NCBI RefSeq assembly: GCF_900110645.1
Contig: NZ_FOFB01000007.1
Span: forward strand, 62,001-126,000
Reading direction: 5' to 3'
Origin: Neolewinella agarilytica
GTDB taxonomy: Bacteria; Bacteroidota; Bacteroidia; Chitinophagales; Saprospiraceae
DNA: 64,000 bases
Part shown: positions 35,753-45,285 of the stretch, piece after piece
How the letters are laid out: each line of letters starts with the position of its first letter
How positions within the stretch are numbered: position 1 is the first letter of the stretch
The notes under the pieces: generated by a model
Database searches by the model: none
What the model was told of the DNA's origin: nothing
The model's input: only the letters and a program-made list of their open reading frames with translations
Position numbers and translations under genes: made by a program

Positions 35753-38700
35753 AGTAGTACCGGCGTTTCATTGTTTCGGCCGAAGAGGTAGCGGTTACGG
35801 CCCAGGCCAATGATGCTCCGGATTTCTCCATCAATGTTGATGCCGCTTTCAGCGGCAGACAGCGCCCGGAAGTTTCCCTCGCCATCATTCTCCAGCATCA
35901 GGCCCCGGCCGGCATCATAGCGGCCGATTTCCGGCTTGACGTAGTAGAAGTTTCCTCCCGCCAACAGATCCTGATCCCCATCTCCATCAATATCCCTGGC
36001 CAGGAGGGCATAGACTGGCGTCTCCTGAGCGGCGGCGGGAAGGTAGCTGATGTGGAAAGTTCCGTCTCCCTGGTTTAGCAATGCCATACTGCGAAATTCG
36101 TTGGCCTCCAGCCGGACGGAGCGACTGAGCACCTCTGCGTCGAAGATGTCCTCCATCGTCTGGTCGCCGAAGGAGCTGTACTTGAGGTAGCGCTTCCGAA
36201 GGCCGGGAAGCTGCTTCACCAGATCGTGCAGCAGTGGCATGGGGTAAGGCTTTCCCTCTTCGTAGGTAGAGAGGATTTGCTCCGCCGAGCCATTCTGGTC
36301 GAAGTCATTGACGTGCAGGATGACCGGTGCATCGGCACTCGCGCGGAAGCGCGAGTTGAGACCGTGGTTCCCCAGAATAAGGTCTGTCTTACCATCACCA
36401 TTCAGGTCGGCTGTTTCCAGAGCGGTATACCAGCCGGCAATTCCCTGCTTCTCCAACGTCCCTTGCACCTGCGGGCCCGCGCCCAGAAAATCCAGCTCGA
36501 TGGACGTCAGTTTTCCGTTGGCAAATTGAAAGGCCGTTGGCTCCATGTATTCGCCCACCACCACGAGTTCCCGCCGGGCATCGCCCGTCACGTCCGCCCA
36601 ACGGGCGTCCGTAATCATTCCTATTTCCTTCAGGGCAGGAGATTTGCTGTCCGTGAATTTGCCTCTGCCATCATTTATTAACAGATAGCTGTCCGCCGGC
36701 GCACCGTAAAGCCCGGGCCGCTGCCGGCTACCCACAAAAAGGTCTTCATCGCCGTCCTCATCCACATCGTAAGCCGCCACTACGCTACCCGCCGCAACGC
36801 GGGAGCCAGAGGGCAAAAGCTGTGTGCTCTTCGTCCATCGACGCCCTCCCCCTTCATTGAGGTAAAGTCGGTCCAGCAGCGCCGTTGATGAATTACTGAA
36901 CTCGCTGCTACCGCTCACCACGTAAAGGTCCAGATCTCCGTCGCCGTCTGCATCGAAGCAGCTGCAAGCCACGTCTTCGCTTTCAGCATCCGCTGAGAAA
37001 ATAGCTTCGGCTGCCGGGGTATAGCTGCCGCGGGTGTACAAATTCATCCGCCCCGCCTGCCCGCGGGCTCCGCCGCGGTAGAAATCCAACTCGCCGTCGC
37101 CGTTAAAATCACCCGCGCACAATGCCGGTCCCTCCGCACTAAGCATGAAGTAAGTCAGCGGGTCGCGGTCAAAGTCACTGTAGCGGTTTTCTACGTGGGC
37201 GTTATTGGTCAGAAATGACAGCGTAGTCATTTGGCGGAAGTGGGAACCCTTCTCGCGCGCCATGCTTGTGCCTGCGCTAAGGCCATTGGCCATGCCCGGG
37301 TTAGGCTTCATAACGCCCACCAATTGATCCGCTTCCAGGTTGCGCATCATCAGTGTCTCTCCGTCCGGCCATTCCAGTAAAAGGCTATCGATCCGAGCGT
37401 TAGCACCGAGTCCGAAATGCATCCGGTAATCCATGCTGCTCTGGAAGCCGCGCATGGGCATATGCTCTAGGTACTGTGACTGCCCTCCCGCATAAACCGT
37501 TGCTTTGGTGCCAACGGCGAAGGGGTTTTTTCCTTCCATCTGAGGCCGCAGCTGAAGCCAGTGGTTGTTTTTCTGAGAATCGCTGTTGTTGCGATAGACT
37601 GCTACACCACGGTTGACGTTGTTTACGACCAGGTCGAGATCACCGTCGTTGTCCAGGTCACCGTAGGCAGAGCCATTAGAGAAGCCCAGCAGGTCCAGAC
37701 CGTAGGCTTCCGCGACGGGCTCAAAGTCGTAGTTCCCTTCGGGCCCAAGGTTGCGGAAAGCATGATTAGGAACGGGGTTGGAGGGGATGGCATCCACCAG
37801 GGTTTTGAAGTCTACTTTGCCAGAAGCGGTGACCTTCTTTTTGAATTCATCGTTAGCGATGTAGTCCAAAAAATCACGATTCGTAAGATCCTGGAAAATG
37901 CCATTGGCCACGAACAGGTCTTTGTTCCCATCATTCTCAAAGTCGAAGATGAGCGCTCCCCAGCTCCAGTCCGTCGCTTCTACCCCAGCGAGACGACCAA
38001 TCTCCGTGAAGGTGCCATCGCCGTTGTTCCGCTGCAGCATGTTGCGGGTAAACTGGTGATAATAATCGTTATCCAGGTTGAAGCGATACTTATTCCAGTT
38101 CTCGAAGGTTGTTGCTGTTTTGATGCGCGCGTTCGTTGCTGGCAGCATCTCCGTGACGAAGATTTCCCCGAAGCCATCATTGTTCAGGTCAGCCATGTCT
38201 GCGCCCATACTGGCGGCGCTGATGGATTTCATGGACGACGTAAGCGTCTCCCGAAAGGTACCATCGTGGTTATTCATGTACAGGTAGTCCCGCTCGAAAA
38301 AGTCGTTGGAGACGTAGATGTCCGGCCATCCATCCCGGTCAACGTCGCCAACCGTAACCCCAAGCCCGAAGCCGATGATGGAGCCGTAGATGCCAGCGGC
38401 TTCGGAGACATCGACGAATTTACCATCGTCGTTCCGGTAGAGCACATCTCCGCCTTTCTCGTCCCGCTTCGGGCGTTCGTTGCGTTCCAGGTTAAAGGAA
38501 CCGATGGCCTGGTAGCTATTGTTAAGCAGGTAGCAGTCCAGGTCGCCGTCCCGGTCATAATCAAAAAAGACCGCGTGGGTGCTCAGGCCTTCGTTGGCCA
38601 GGCCGAATTCTTCGGCCGCTTCCCGGAAGGTTCCATCCAGATTATTGATGTAGAGCTCGTTGCGGCGGTTGTCTCCGGCGATGTCTCCGGAGTTACAGAG

Positions 38701-39135
38701 GTAGATATCCAGAAATCCGTCGGCATTGATGTCGACCATCGTTACGCCCGTACTCCAGGCAGCCTGGCCGGCTACGCCGGCCGTTTCGGTAATGTCCTCA
38801 AAGCGAAAGTCACCTTTATTCAGGTACAGGCGATTATCGACCCGGTTTCCACTCAGGTAGATATCCGTTAAACCATCGTTGTTGATATCGCCGAGCGCAA
38901 CACCGCCTCCGTTGTAGTAGTTCCGGTATTTGTAGATATTGAAATCTTCGTCGTATTCCAGCAGGTTAGCGAAATCGATCCCGGAATCCGATGGACGGAT
39001 GCGCTCAAAGAGAGTGCTGCCATCGTAGGGAGGAATGGTTTCTCCATCCGTCCTAACGTCCTGCTCACAGGCAGACGCAAAAAACAGTAGCAGCAGCGTT
39101 GGCCACCATAGTATACGGGATATCTGATGCATCAT
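35743..39135 (-). CDS. CRTAC1-like FG-GAP/VCBS and ASPIC/UnbV repeat lipoprotein (paralogue 1)
   Basis: 1130 residues. Lipoprotein signal LLLFFASACEQDV (about Cys23). A first block of FG-GAP/VCBS repeats with DxDxDGxxD calcium-type loops (about 75-500), a central ASPIC/UnbV domain (KATVYAGGQSQYLEHMPMRGFQSSMDYRMHFGLGAN, about 540-600), then a second propeller block (about 680-1110). Close paralogue of the gene at 39738-43088. Such proteins are thought to be surface-exposed binding scaffolds; no enzyme activity is evident. Third gene of a minus-strand three-gene unit. Ends inside a REP-like palindrome. Confidence 0.9.
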   Translation of the reverse strand: MMHQISRILWWPTLLLLFFASACEQDVRTDGETIPPYDGSTLFERIRPSDSGIDFANLLEYDEDFNIYKYRNYYNGGGVALGDINNDGLTDIYLSGNRVDNRLYLNKGDFRFEDITETAGVAGQAAWSTGVTMVDINADGFLDIYLCNSGDIAGDNRRNELYINNLDGTFREAAEEFGLANEGLSTHAVFFDYDRDGDLDCYLLNNSYQAIGSFNLERNERPKRDEKGGDVLYRNDDGKFVDVSEAAGIYGSIIGFGLGVTVGDVDRDGWPDIYVSNDFFERDYLYMNNHDGTFRETLTSSMKSISAASMGADMADLNNDGFGEIFVTEMLPATNARIKTATTFENWNKYRFNLDNDYYHQFTRNMLQRNNGDGTFTEIGRLAGVEATDWSWGALIFDFENDGNKDLFVANGIFQDLTNRDFLDYIANDEFKKKVTASGKVDFKTLVDAIPSNPVPNHAFRNLGPEGNYDFEPVAEAYGLDLLGFSNGSAYGDLDNDGDLDLVVNNVNRGVAVYRNNSDSQKNNHWLQLRPQMEGKNPFAVGTKATVYAGGQSQYLEHMPMRGFQSSMDYRMHFGLGANARIDSLLLEWPDGETLMMRNLEADQLVGVMKPNPGMANGLSAGTSMAREKGSHFRQMTTLSFLTNNAHVENRYSDFDRDPLTYFMLSAEGPALCAGDFNGDGELDFYRGGARGQAGRMNLYTRGSYTPAAEAIFSADAESEDVACSCFDADGDGDLDLYVVSGSSEFSNSSTALLDRLYLNEGGGRRWTKSTQLLPSGSRVAAGSVVAAYDVDEDGDEDLFVGSRQRPGLYGAPADSYLLINDGRGKFTDSKSPALKEIGMITDARWADVTGDARRELVVVGEYMEPTAFQFANGKLTSIELDFLGAGPQVQGTLEKQGIAGWYTALETADLNGDGKTDLILGNHGLNSRFRASADAPVILHVNDFDQNGSAEQILSTYEEGKPYPMPLLHDLVKQLPGLRKRYLKYSSFGDQTMEDIFDAEVLSRSVRLEANEFRSMALLNQGDGTFHISYLPAAAQETPVYALLARDIDGDGDQDLLAGGNFYYVKPEIGRYDAGRGLMLENDGEGNFRALSAAESGINIDGEIRSIIGLGRNRYLFGRNNETPVLLIP
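36463..36484 (-). repeat. Dispersed repeat, copy inside CRTAC1-like gene 1
   Basis: TTGCACCTGCGGGCCCGCGCCC split as 11 + 11 bases: both halves of the consensus with two extra bases in the middle. Encodes LGAGPQVQG in the second propeller block. Confidence 0.7.
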
Positions 39136-39138
39136 GTT

Positions 39139-39741
39139 CTACCTGATTTTTTGCCCCAGTTTTTCCTCGGGGAGTACGCTTAAATCTGTAAATCGGGCCT
39201 GCACGATCTGGCTGTCTTTCATCCAGATGGCAATAGCCCGGTTATTGTTTACCTGGGTAACGATGCTCCCCAGTACTTCGTGGGGTACTACGATCCATTC
39301 CCCTCCGTATTGTTCGTCCATCCACTCCGCCACGTCTTTGAGGAGCTTATCACTGTGAGCATTTTTATTCCATGGAGACCAGTCTACGTAGGAGAAGAGG
39401 ACATCCATAGCTTCAACGGTGTAGCTGTCGCCGAAGTCCGGAGCGAAAGTCATTGTTGCCGGCCGGTCGAGTTCATCAGGCAGTTGATGATCAACGGCAT
39501 TACCACCTCCAGCCATCGTAATCTGTTGGTTCTTATTCAGAACCGTGCATCGGTCGTAATATTCCCGCTTAGCAATCCCCAGCTCAAGGCCGAGGAAAAA
39601 GTCGTTGGTCTTCTGCTTGCTGGCTACGCCACGGGCGTGCGCTTTCTCGTAGCGTTCCAGCGGGGGCAGGTCAGCATCGTTAATACAGCTGGTGAGGGTC
39701 AATCCACCCAGCAGCGCGAAAAGGAAAATCAGTTTTCTCAT
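39139..39741 (-). CDS. Small hypothetical lipoprotein of the CRTAC1 unit
   Basis: 200 residues. Lipoprotein signal LTLTSCINDADLPP (Cys19). The rest is mixed alpha/beta with no recognised family; notable segments are MAGGGNAVDHQLPDELDRPATMTFAPDF and a tail ending in VQARFTDLSVLPEEKLGQ. Its start overlaps the stop of the upstream CRTAC1-like gene by four bases and its stop is three bases before the start of the downstream one, so the three are almost certainly cotranscribed and may form a complex. Confidence 0.8.
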   Translation of the reverse strand: MRKLIFLFALLGGLTLTSCINDADLPPLERYEKAHARGVASKQKTNDFFLGLELGIAKREYYDRCTVLNKNQQITMAGGGNAVDHQLPDELDRPATMTFAPDFGDSYTVEAMDVLFSYVDWSPWNKNAHSDKLLKDVAEWMDEQYGGEWIVVPHEVLGSIVTQVNNNRAIAIWMKDSQIVQARFTDLSVLPEEKLGQKIR

Positions 39742-42700
39742 CGTTCGATTTGCAGTTGAATTAAGGTTCCGTTGGAGCGGGCCACGGTGAAGGACCGATT
39801 ACCCGTTGATTTAATCTGTCGAATATCCCCTTCCAGGACCATGCCGGTTTCTTTCGGGCCCAGAGCGATGAATGCGCCTTTACCATCGTTGAGCAGGATG
39901 GATCCAAAGCTGGCGGCATTGATGCCGATTTCGGGCTTAGCGACGGTTTGATTCCCTCCAATAATGAGGTCCAGGTCACCATCTCCATCGAGGTCACTTG
40001 TAGCAATGGCGTAAACGGGAGCTAACTGCGCTTCGCGCGGTAGCGGCTGTTTCTCATACCCGTCTTTACCGCCGTTGAGAAAAACAACGGAGGCCAGCTC
40101 ATGGATTTGGGAGACGACCGATTTATCGCGTAGGGCTGCGGGGAAGAGTTCGTCGAAGCGCTTACTTGCATAGTCAGCATAAGTGGGCAATCCCTTGCGC
40201 AGGGCGGGCATGGTTTTCACCAGGTCGTCGCGGAGGGTCAGGGGATAACGCTTTCCGGTTTCGTCGTACATGACCAGTAGCTGGTCAGCCCGGCCATTGC
40301 GGTCGAAGTCGTTGACGTGGAGTTCCAGCGGGGCAGTCTCGGAGGCACGAAAGCTGGTATTGAGGCCGTGGTTTCCAGCGACAATGTCCGTCGAGCCATC
40401 ACCGTTCATATCCCCCAGCGAAAGGGTATGCCAGATACCGCCGCTATTGGGTATAACTTCTTTTTCTTCGATGCGACCATCACTAAAGTGGAGAATAACA
40501 ATCGGGCCACAGTCTAGGCTGACGACGAGTTCCGGCTCTTTATCGAGGTCCATCTCCGCCCAGGCGGCGTCAGTGACCATGCCGAGTTTTTGGAGGCCCG
40601 GGAGTTTAGCGTCGGAGAAATTCCCCTTGCCATCATTGAGTAGCAGGTAAGAATCCGCGGGAACACCGTAAGTGCCGGGCCGGAGGCGGGCGCCGACGAA
40701 GAGATCCAGGTCACCGTCGCCGTCCACGTCGTAGGGACGGGCACAGGAGCCGGAGACAAATTTGTTGCTGACGGGCAGGATCTGGCTGGAGCGCTTCAGG
40801 GTGCCATTGCTCCGGGTAATGTAGAGCTTATCAATCAGGGCAGTGGAGCCGTTGGCGAATTGATGACTTCCATTGACGACATAGAGATCGTCCATATTAT
40901 CGCCGTTAACGTCAAACCAGACGGCGTCGACGTTTTCACCGGCAGCATCTTCGGCAAAAAGGTCGGCGGCTTTAAGGCTCGCCTTACCGGCAATGATCAT
41001 TTGGCCAGACTGGCCGGCAGCACCGCCGAGGTAGCCGTAGCAGCTTTTACAGTCGGAGAAGGCAGCACCATAGGCCAGTGCCGGGCCTTCGTTGTTGAGC
41101 CCGAGCAGGAGCAGGGGATCGCGGTCAAACTCCGTGGCCCGGTCCTCCACATGACGGGAGCCGGGCATCTCCTTTTGCAAAACCCGAATATTGGGCAGGT
41201 CCCCTACCCTGCTTTTGTCAACTTTCACTGCATCCTGCGTGCGCGCCAGACCTTTGCCTTGCGCTAGTTGAAGTACCGGAGTCCCGGGCAGTTCCCGGAA
41301 CGTTTCCCAGGCGCCTTCCGGCCAGCGAACAAGTATTGAGTCCGGTTCGCCGGCTACGTGAATGCGCTTATCAACCGTACTCTGGAAGCCGCGCATCGGC
41401 TGCAGTTCGGTGTAGGTAACTCTTTGGCCCACATAGGCGTACACCTTGGCCCCGATAGCGTCCGTGTTCGGGGAAGGGCGCGGACGCAGGTGCAAGGTGC
41501 GCCCCGGCAGCAGTGTGTTGTTGCGGTACACCCCCACCCGGCCGTCAATGTTATTGACCACCAGATCGAGGTCGCCGTCGTTGTCCAGGTCGCCGTAAGC
41601 GGCGCCGTTGCTAAACGTCTCCTGATCCAGCCCCCAGGCTGCTGCGACCTCCGTGAACGCCAGTTCCCCATCCGCCCGGAACACCCCATTCACCAGCGGC
41701 TGGGCCGGTATTTTATCAATAACATCCGTGATGCTCTTTCCTTCCTCGAAGATGGCTTTGCGGATGGCTTCCGGATTAGCGTTGAAGTTGATGTAATCCT
41801 GATCGAGCAGGTCTTTACCGTTTCCATTGGCCACAAAGATGTCGCGCAGTCCATCATTATCCATATCGAACAACAGGGCTCCCCAACTCCAGTCCGTAGC
41901 GGCCACGCCAGCCATCCGGCTTAGCTCGCTAAAGCGTCCGTCTCCCCGGTTATGTTGCAGCACGTTACGGCTGAATTGCTGGTGGTAGCCCTGATCGCGA
42001 AACAGCTGGTACCGGTTCCAGCCGTTGAAGGCCGCCGTTGTTTTACGGCGGTATTCCTGACGGGGCAGCATCTCGGTAACAAAGAGTTCCGGCAGGCCAT
42101 CGTTGTCAAGATCCGCAAAGTCAGCGCCCATACTTCCCTGGCTTATTTCCGGCAAGTAGGCGGGCAAATCTTCGCGAAAAGTTCCGTCTCCGTTATTGAA
42201 ATAGAGGTAGTCCCGCTCAAAAAAATCGTTGCTGACGAAAAGGTCCGGCAGGCCGTCTTCGTTCACATCTCCGACCGTTACCCCCAGCCCGAAGCCAATG
42301 GCGGAGGAATAGATATTGGCTTGTTGGGTGACGTCGGAAAAGCCCTTGCCATTCTCGCTGGCTAAGTTTTTAAGCAACTTGTTCCCTCCCTCGGGGTCCG
42401 CTGTTTCCCGCAGTCCCTTTTTCAGGTCATAGCCCGTAGTAGACCGTGTGGAGTTGTTGAGCAGATAGGCGTCCAGATCGCCATCCTGATCATAATCAAA
42501 GAAAGCTGCGTGGATGGAGAGTCCGACAATATCCAGGCCGTATTCGGCGGAGGCTTCGCGGAAGGTAGCATCTCCATTATTCAGGAATAGTTCGTTATGG
42601 CGAACCCCCGTCATTCCCGCAATTTTCTCCCCTGCTGGCGGGCCGGCCTTACAAACGTAGATGTCCTGATCACCGTCAGCATCAATATCAACGATAGCAA

Positions 42701-43088
42701 CTCCGGTAGACCAGCTGTCCGGGCAGGCAACACCCGCCGCTGCGGTAACATCTTCAAAATGCCAGTCTCCCCGATTGAGGTACAGCTTATTATCTACTAA
42801 GTTTCCACTTAGAAATATGTCCGGTAAGCCATCTCCGTTAAAGTCTGCAATACCAACTCCGCCACCGTTGTAGAAATTGCGGTAAGTATAGGGGTTAAGT
42901 TGATCGGTATAGTGGAGGTCATTACGAAAATCCATCCCCGTGGCGGGGTCACAACTCATCAGGCTGAAGGCAGCGTCTTCTGTCAGCTGGCAGTCCTCCT
43001 CTAAGTGAGCAACGCCCCTTTCACAAGCAGTGAAAGCCAGTAGTAAGAACAACAGAGAGGATATTGATATGGATCGTTTACACTGCAT
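39738..43088 (-). CDS. CRTAC1-like FG-GAP/VCBS and ASPIC/UnbV repeat lipoprotein (paralogue 2)
   Basis: 1116 residues with the same order as its paralogue: lipoprotein signal LLFLLLAFTACERG (about Cys22), first propeller block with loops such as DFNGDGLPDIFL, DIDADGDQDIYV and DYDQDGDLDAYL, ASPIC/UnbV (KVYAYVGQRVTYTELQPMRGFQSTVDKRIHV, about 530-570), and second propeller block (about 650-1090). First gene of the unit. A perfect TATCTTTG box lies 17 bases upstream of the start. A dispersed repeat copy encodes LHLRPRPSP just before the ASPIC domain. Confidence 0.9.
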   Translation of the reverse strand: MQCKRSISISSLLFLLLAFTACERGVAHLEEDCQLTEDAAFSLMSCDPATGMDFRNDLHYTDQLNPYTYRNFYNGGGVGIADFNGDGLPDIFLSGNLVDNKLYLNRGDWHFEDVTAAAGVACPDSWSTGVAIVDIDADGDQDIYVCKAGPPAGEKIAGMTGVRHNELFLNNGDATFREASAEYGLDIVGLSIHAAFFDYDQDGDLDAYLLNNSTRSTTGYDLKKGLRETADPEGGNKLLKNLASENGKGFSDVTQQANIYSSAIGFGLGVTVGDVNEDGLPDLFVSNDFFERDYLYFNNGDGTFREDLPAYLPEISQGSMGADFADLDNDGLPELFVTEMLPRQEYRRKTTAAFNGWNRYQLFRDQGYHQQFSRNVLQHNRGDGRFSELSRMAGVAATDWSWGALLFDMDNDGLRDIFVANGNGKDLLDQDYINFNANPEAIRKAIFEEGKSITDVIDKIPAQPLVNGVFRADGELAFTEVAAAWGLDQETFSNGAAYGDLDNDGDLDLVVNNIDGRVGVYRNNTLLPGRTLHLRPRPSPNTDAIGAKVYAYVGQRVTYTELQPMRGFQSTVDKRIHVAGEPDSILVRWPEGAWETFRELPGTPVLQLAQGKGLARTQDAVKVDKSRVGDLPNIRVLQKEMPGSRHVEDRATEFDRDPLLLLGLNNEGPALAYGAAFSDCKSCYGYLGGAAGQSGQMIIAGKASLKAADLFAEDAAGENVDAVWFDVNGDNMDDLYVVNGSHQFANGSTALIDKLYITRSNGTLKRSSQILPVSNKFVSGSCARPYDVDGDGDLDLFVGARLRPGTYGVPADSYLLLNDGKGNFSDAKLPGLQKLGMVTDAAWAEMDLDKEPELVVSLDCGPIVILHFSDGRIEEKEVIPNSGGIWHTLSLGDMNGDGSTDIVAGNHGLNTSFRASETAPLELHVNDFDRNGRADQLLVMYDETGKRYPLTLRDDLVKTMPALRKGLPTYADYASKRFDELFPAALRDKSVVSQIHELASVVFLNGGKDGYEKQPLPREAQLAPVYAIATSDLDGDGDLDLIIGGNQTVAKPEIGINAASFGSILLNDGKGAFIALGPKETGMVLEGDIRQIKSTGNRSFTVARSNGTLIQLQIER
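41476..41495 (+). repeat. Dispersed 20-bp repeat, copy inside CRTAC1-like gene 2
   Basis: GGGCGCGGACGCAGGTGCAA, exact consensus. Read on the minus strand in a different frame from the copies in the PfkB and MFS genes. Confidence 0.9.
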
Positions 43089-43104
43089 AATCGGGATCGG
43101 AGCG

Positions 43105-43112
43105 CAAAGATA
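43105..43112 (-). promoter_or_regulatory. Candidate -7 element of the CRTAC1 unit
   Basis: TATCTTTG on the minus strand, a perfect -7 match, 16 bases before the start at 43088. No TTG at the usual distance upstream, so only half a promoter is supported. Confidence 0.35.
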
Positions 43113-43118
43113 CGCAAC

Positions 43119-43676
43119 TCAGAATCGCCACATATCGATCATCCCCCGAAAGATCTTAGCCGTGTTTTGGGCGTCCACCAGAGCCCGGTGCTGCTCTCCT
43201 TCCCATTGATAGCCTTCGTGCTTGACGGCTGACTTCAGCCCTCGCTTTTTGGGAAGGTTTTTGATCTCCTGGTACTGCTTTTTCAGATCGATGTGTTCGT
43301 CCAGCCAGTAATCTTCCAGTCGGTGTAAGCGGCAATCAGCCATCAGCTGCTCCCGATCAAAGTCTCCCCAGGAGGCCAGCAGGTATTCGTTCTCATCTAC
43401 CCCTACCCAATCCTGAAATTCCTGTATGACCCGCTTAAAGTCTCTGGCCCGGTTGACCTCGCGCTGATCTATCTTTAAGAGACGCTGACAGAAGTGACTC
43501 ATCTTGGGGTGGATCACTGGCTTAATCAGCCGACTGAAATGCCCTTCAATATTTCCGTAACGGTCCATGGCGCAAGCCCCGATTTCTAAGGTTTCCTGCA
43601 CCATTCCCGGAGGACGCCCCTCCCAGCAGGTGGCTTCAATGTCGTATACTATAAACTTCACATTATGGAAATGCAC
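43119..43676 (-). CDS. DEDDh 3'-5' exonuclease (KapD/ERI-1-like)
   Basis: 185 residues. Exo I motif is FIVYDIEATCWEG (DxE, residues about 8-20), Exo II region ASWGDFDREQL supplies the second Asp (about 104), and Exo III is HRALVDAQNTAKIF with His and Asp (about 162-175). Closest in layout to the KapD/ERI-1 group of small DnaQ-like exonucleases that degrade RNA or DNA 3' ends. It stands alone, with a strong terminator upstream that ends the LytTR transcript. Confidence 0.92.
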   Translation of the reverse strand: MHFHNVKFIVYDIEATCWEGRPPGMVQETLEIGACAMDRYGNIEGHFSRLIKPVIHPKMSHFCQRLLKIDQREVNRARDFKRVIQEFQDWVGVDENEYLLASWGDFDREQLMADCRLHRLEDYWLDEHIDLKKQYQEIKNLPKKRGLKSAVKHEGYQWEGEQHRALVDAQNTAKIFRGMIDMWRF

Positions 43677-43722
43677 GAGCAGGGGTCAAAGGTTTATCTT
43701 TCCGGAAAAGAATCGCTTTCGC

Positions 43723-43759
43723 AAAAAAAAAGCGCCAGGATACACAATGGCATCCTGGC
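43723..43759 (-). terminator. Rho-independent terminator after the LytTR gene
   Basis: On the minus strand GCCAGGAT, a ten-base loop, ATCCTGGC, GC, then nine T. Perfect 8-base stem followed by a T run, 65 bases past the LytTR stop. Confidence 0.85.
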
Positions 43760-43823
43760 TATGAAGCAGGTTAATTCGCTTAAAAATTTTACAATTCAAT
43801 ATTGAGACACTATGATATCTTCG

Positions 43824-44162
43824 CTAGAGTCGGGGCATCCGGCTCTTGATTTCGCCATGATAGGCTTTTCCCATCTTCAGTTCGCGCTCACCGATAGCAA
43901 TGGTTCCTGTCGCGAAGCTGACACGGTCAACCTGATCAAAATTGACCAGAATACCGCGACTTGCCCGTACAAACTCCGGAGCAGCTAATTCTTCACTAAT
44001 GGCAGCAAGGGAGCGCTTAATCGCAAATCGCTTTGACTTCGTTTGAAGGTAGGCGTAATTCCCATCTGCCTCGATGAATTGAATTTCAGACAGAGGAATC
44101 TTTATGTAGGTAGTTCCCTCCCTCAAAAAAAGGTGATCGGGAGACTGGTTCATATAATTCAT
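43824..44162 (-). CDS. Stand-alone LytTR DNA-binding domain protein
   Basis: 112 residues, almost nothing but a LytTR domain (about 12-108): IPLSEIQFIEADGNYAYLQTKSKRFAIKRSLAAISEEL, then FVRASRGILVNFDQVDRV. There is no receiver or membrane domain, so any input signal must come from a partner protein or from autoregulation. Divergent from the PhzF gene across 193 bases that are AT-rich and show no clear promoter pair. Confidence 0.9.
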   Translation of the reverse strand: MNYMNQSPDHLFLREGTTYIKIPLSEIQFIEADGNYAYLQTKSKRFAIKRSLAAISEELAAPEFVRASRGILVNFDQVDRVSFATGTIAIGERELKMGKAYHGEIKSRMPRL

Positions 44163-44355
44163 TGCTTTGTAGATAAATGTGCATGTATAAATAGCAGCTT
44201 GAGTAGGATTATCGCCTTTAAAATCAAACTATTTGCGTTTCGGACGTGTCAACATGCTATTAGTCACACCCCTGAATAAAAAAACACCACATTTTCTTAG
44301 GCTAACACAATCAACGGCCACTAAAAATATTGCAAACTCATTGAAAATTAGACAG

Positions 44356-45168
44356 ATGCGCCAACTTCCACTTTACCAGGTAGACGCTTTTTCCAAGGAC
44401 ACATTCGGCGGCAACCCAGCAGCAGTAGTTCCTGTCCCGGTATTTCCACCGGATGAACTGATGCAAAACATCGCCTCAGAGAATAATTTATCCGAAACGG
44501 CTTTTGTGACCGTCCGGGGCGCCGGCAAATTTCACATCCGTTGGTTCACACCCGCGATGGAAGTCAGGCTGTGCGGCCATGCCACTCTTGCCTCTGCTCA
44601 TATTCTCTACCAATCGAGTGAAGCCAAGCCCGAAAAAATGCTTTTTAGAACGGAAGAAGCGGGCACCATCACCGTCAGACCAAATAAGAACGGAAGCTAC
44701 AGTATGGACTTCCCCCTTGATACGCCCCAGAAGATAAAATCTCCAAAGGGCTTAAGAAGTGTGCTGGGAGGGATCAAGCCTTTAGAGGTTCATCTTGGGA
44801 CTGATGACCTGGTCGTCGTCCTTAAAAACCGTAAACAGGTAGAAAACCTGAAACCAAACCTTCCGTTACTGGCGGGAATGAAAAAGTATCGCGGCCTCCT
44901 CGTTACGGCTCCTGGCAAAAAGTATGACTTTGTTTCCCGTGGTTTTTTCCCCTACTACGGCATCGATGAAGATCCGGTTACCGGATCGGCGCATACCGTA
45001 CTTACCCCATTGTGGGCGAAAAAACTTGGAAAGAAAAAGCTGACCGCCCGGCAGGTGTCTAAACGAGGAGGTGACCTCCTCTGCGAAGTAAGGGGTAAAA
45101 AAGTACGGTTAACGGGCCATGCCGTTACTTACCTTACCGGCCAGATCCTATTGAAAAACGAGTTGTAG
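44356..45168 (+). CDS. PhzF family isomerase/epimerase-like protein
   Basis: 270 residues with two similar alpha/beta halves. Conserved features are YQVDAFSKDTFGGNPAAVVPV (about 6-26), the catalytic Glu in ASENNLSETAFV (about 36-47), VRLCGHATLASAHILY (about 73-88) and EDPVTGSAHTVLTPLWAKKLGKK in the second half (about 207-229). PhzF acts in phenazine synthesis, but most family members elsewhere have unknown substrates and there are no other phenazine genes here. ATG 44356 chosen; the frame is open upstream without family similarity. Confidence 0.92.
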   Translation: MRQLPLYQVDAFSKDTFGGNPAAVVPVPVFPPDELMQNIASENNLSETAFVTVRGAGKFHIRWFTPAMEVRLCGHATLASAHILYQSSEAKPEKMLFRTEEAGTITVRPNKNGSYSMDFPLDTPQKIKSPKGLRSVLGGIKPLEVHLGTDDLVVVLKNRKQVENLKPNLPLLAGMKKYRGLLVTAPGKKYDFVSRGFFPYYGIDEDPVTGSAHTVLTPLWAKKLGKKKLTARQVSKRGGDLLCEVRGKKVRLTGHAVTYLTGQILLKNEL

Positions 45169-45228
45169 GCTTAGGACTCGTTTGCGGTGTTCGTACAGTA
45201 TAATTTAAGCTTCCGTACAAATATGAAA

Positions 45229-45259
45229 GCCCCTCCTTTAGCTTTGCCAAAGGAGGGGC
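45229..45259. terminator. Bidirectional hairpin between convergent genes
   Basis: Perfect 11-base stem GCCCCTCCTTT (45229-45239) with AAAGGAGGGGC (45249-45259), nine-base loop, midway between the PhzF stop and the stop of the next minus-strand gene. Minus side continues TTTCATATTT; plus side has no T run. Confidence 0.75.
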
Positions 45260-45285
45260 TGGTTGCAGCTTATGGTTCGCGTTAC

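Noticed and set aside
37561..38871. 436-codon open frame on the plus strand
   Set aside because: Antisense to the first propeller block of the CRTAC1-like gene; its Val/Ile-rich sequence is the mirror of DGD-rich repeats.
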